NCBI GenBank assembly: GCA_012519465.1
Contig: JAAYQD010000232.1
Span: 1-5,559, forward strand
Length of the DNA: 5,559 bases
Source: Candidatus Cloacimonadota bacterium
GTDB lineage: Bacteria; Cloacimonadota; Cloacimonadia; Cloacimonadales; Cloacimonadaceae
Direction of reading: 5' to 3'
The notes beneath the pieces were generated by a model. It searched no databases. It was not told the DNA's origin and was given only the letters and a program-made list of their open reading frames with translations. A program made the position numbers and the translations under genes. Position 1 is the stretch's first letter. Each line of letters opens with the position of its first letter. Of the stretch, positions 3,883 through 5,559 are shown piece by piece.

Positions 3883-5559
3883 TCACTCCTTTGCGTATTG
3901 TTCAATCTTGATTTCAGCCAATATGCCACGGTATGCAGATTGGTTGTGGACTTCTATGCGCAGGTGGTTTGAACCTTTGCGCAAAGCGTCCAACGGTAGC
4001 TCCAGATAGCTGGGGTAGATGTGGAAGGGATCCGTATCATAATCCATCATCACCTCTGTGGCCAACATACCGCCATTCAAATATACAGTGGCGGTATCAG
4101 GGGCGATAAATTCAACTATCGCAGACACCGGATTCTCACTGATAATAAAGTCTGTCTCAAAGGCAACGTCGTAATAGGGAGCCTCAGCGGTTTCCCTGGG
4201 CCAAATGGGTTGGGCTTGATGATCTTCCATGCCAGAATACATCTCCCGGGGGATATCAAATGCACTGGACACCCGTGCAGGAGCTTGGATTTCAGCCTGT
4301 GTATCAGGATCAGCAACTATCGCTCTCCATGAAGGACTGCTGCTAAAGCGGATGGTTTCACGGATTCTGGTTTGTTCCAAGAGGGCTTCATCATAGTATG
4401 CCTGCAAAGTGGCACGCACGGGGATGCTTTCCTCAAGAGGATTGTTAAACAAAACACGGATGGTGTTTTCAGTTTCGTCCCATTCCACGCCTGTTAGATG
4501 ATAGCCAAAGCGTTCTGTGGCGGGCTGTCTTGCGTCCAGGGTGTCTATCACAAAGCCGGAAAGCACAGCTGATTCGTCATTTACAAATGCTTCCACGCCT
4601 TCAGAATGTATCACTTGCAGATATACGAAGCTGGGGGCTATTTTGGATTCAAGCTTAATCTCAGCTTGCAACTTGGTGGCAGGCGGAATCTGCAATTCTC
4701 CCATGGTGAGGCCCTTGACGGTGGTTACAGTGCGCACCGTGGGGCTGATGGGTGAGGTTTCAGCGTCATCAAACACTCTGGAGTACTGCCAGGCAGAGCC
4801 CAGGGCATATTCCTTTTTCTGGAAGCTGGACATCATGCCAAATTCCGTGAGTTTATTCACTGCATTCGTGGTATTCTCGTCCACATATCCGGGTAAGTGG
4901 AATCCGGAATACAGGGTGTTGTAGACCATCTTGGCTTCATCTTCAAAGGGATAAATATAGCCATAGTTTACCTGTCCCCAGATATTTGCCAATACTTCGG
5001 GATCATCCTTGTAGGCTTTTACGTCGTTTGAGATTTCGAAATAACGATTTATCTGTGTATTCACCACTTCGACGGCATATTCATAGATATTGGCTTCCAC
5101 GGTGAGGGCTTTCACGACCCTGTCTGTGGTCAGCATTGCCAGATTGGTGGGCGTGAGCAGGCGCTCTACCTTTCTGATCTCAGCATTTACAGCATCTGCA
5201 AATGCGGGCAACCTTCTCAGTTTTCCACCCATCAAATCTTGAACAAATCTGGTTTTCTCCGTAACGTAAACATGTTGGTTTGGTGTATTCTTGAAATAAG
5301 TGCCGTTTTCAATGGCTGCCAAGCTGCTATCAAAGCCATTCAGGAAGGTAAGCAGGGCTTGGGTTTCTCGGTATTCCGTTTCTGCAATGGCAAAGGAACT
5401 GTGTTGCTCTGCAGTGTCCAGAGGCAGACCTTCCCGCAGATATTTGGCTTCCTCAGCCTTAAATTCATCACGCTTTTGGAAGGCAAGCTGCCATTCTTTA
5501 TTCAGATATGCCTCGTTGTATTGATCAATGATGGCAGAAAGACGTCCCACAGCCACTCC
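3883..5559 (-). CDS. Probable exported protein with helical N-terminal half and two jelly-roll-like domains (5' end outside window)
   Basis: I do not recognise this family. The frame stays open to the window edge. The only candidate start near the edge is a GTG at 5556 with no signal peptide after it, so the true start probably lies upstream; residues here are counted from that GTG (557 aa). Residues 1-265 look mostly helical, with charged, Glu/Lys/Gln-rich stretches and no clear membrane segment. Residues about 296-388 and 463-554 look like two beta-sandwiches. Each has a strand followed by an Asn turn (FVND at 324-327, YLNG at 492-495) and a later strand-Asn-strand end (IRVLFNN near 366, LRIEVHN near 532). 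This resembles galactose-binding-like or glycosidase jelly-roll accessory domains, where LxxGxNxLxIxVxN is typical (here LRKGSNHLRIEVHN). The TGA stop adjoins the Shine-Dalgarno site of the next gene, so it sits in the ExbB/ExbD operon. Inference: a periplasmic or surface partner of that motor. The open frame is certain; the function is unknown. Confidence 0.8.
   Translation of the reverse strand, partial: GVAVGRLSAIIDQYNEAYLNKEWQLAFQKRDEFKAEEAKYLREGLPLDTAEQHSSFAIAETEYRETQALLTFLNGFDSSLAAIENGTYFKNTPNQHVYVTEKTRFVQDLMGGKLRRLPAFADAVNAEIRKVERLLTPTNLAMLTTDRVVKALTVEANIYEYAVEVVNTQINRYFEISNDVKAYKDDPEVLANIWGQVNYGYIYPFEDEAKMVYNTLYSGFHLPGYVDENTTNAVNKLTEFGMMSSFQKKEYALGSAWQYSRVFDDAETSPISPTVRTVTTVKGLTMGELQIPPATKLQAEIKLESKIAPSFVYLQVIHSEGVEAFVNDESAVLSGFVIDTLDARQPATERFGYHLTGVEWDETENTIRVLFNNPLEESIPVRATLQAYYDEALLEQTRIRETIRFSSSPSWRAIVADPDTQAEIQAPARVSSAFDIPREMYSGMEDHQAQPIWPRETAEAPYYDVAFETDFIISENPVSAIVEFIAPDTATVYLNGGMLATEVMMDYDTDPFHIYPSYLELPLDALRKGSNHLRIEVHNQSAYRGILAEIKIEQYAKE
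3886..3891 (-). promoter_or_regulatory. Shine-Dalgarno site of the small secreted protein
   Basis: AAGGAG lies 8 nt before ATG 3877 and forms the last sense codons (AAG GAG) of the upstream gene, whose TGA is at 3885-3883. The GTG at 3886 overlaps this site, which decides for ATG 3877 and suggests translational coupling. Confidence 0.75.

Noticed and set aside
2819..3886. A single 355-aa protein starting at GTG 3886
   Set aside because: The GTG overlaps the Shine-Dalgarno site of ATG 3877, and a second signal peptide with its own AGGAG begins at 3571. Two genes explain the sequence better.
5554..5556. GTG 5556 as the true start of the jelly-roll protein
   Set aside because: No signal peptide or visible ribosome site is associated with it, and the frame is open to the window edge, so the gene most likely begins outside the window.

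Overview
All recognisable genes in this window lie on the minus strand and read from the right edge (5559) to about 203. They form one compact, apparently co-transcribed block. In transcription order: (1) the 3' part of a gene for an unrecognised, probably exported protein with a helical N-terminal half and two related beta-sandwich (jelly-roll-like) modules; (2) a small gene for a secreted protein of about 98 residues whose reading frame looks disrupted at an A6 run; (3) an ExbB/TolQ/MotA-family proton-channel subunit with a signal peptide; (4) an ExbD/TolR-like protein with Asn where the family has its membrane Asp; (5) a second ExbD/TolR-like protein that keeps the Asp; (6) a TonB-like protein of the AgmX/PglI type, with a large cytoplasmic N-terminal module, one membrane helix, a low-complexity periplasmic spacer and a TonB-like C-terminal domain. 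Junctions are 4 to 11 nt, or the Shine-Dalgarno site lies inside or beside the preceding stop codon.

The genes together describe a proton-motive-force-driven envelope machine. The ExbB-like pentamer and the ExbD pair form the stator/motor, and the TonB-like protein carries force or conformational change across the periplasm. The two exported proteins encoded upstream are candidate periplasmic or outer-membrane partners. Which process is energised (nutrient uptake, envelope maintenance, secretion or motility) cannot be read from the window. No TonB-dependent receptor is present.

Downstream of the last gene, 1-202 carries no supported gene. It holds a stem-loop at 144-176 that pairs fully only in the minus-strand transcript (a likely terminator or 3'-end stabiliser) and a cluster of 11-bp tandem repeats at 4-58 running off the window edge.

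Organism: a Gram-negative (diderm) bacterium with moderate GC and strong Shine-Dalgarno sites. An ExbB with a signal peptide, paired ExbDs and an AgmX/PglI-type TonB protein recall deep-branching groups such as Cloacimonadota, Fibrobacterota or related FCB lineages, or Myxococcota-like bacteria. Strong Shine-Dalgarno sites argue against typical Bacteroidetes. I lean to a Cloacimonadota-like organism with low confidence; this comes from memory of gene organisation, not from a search.
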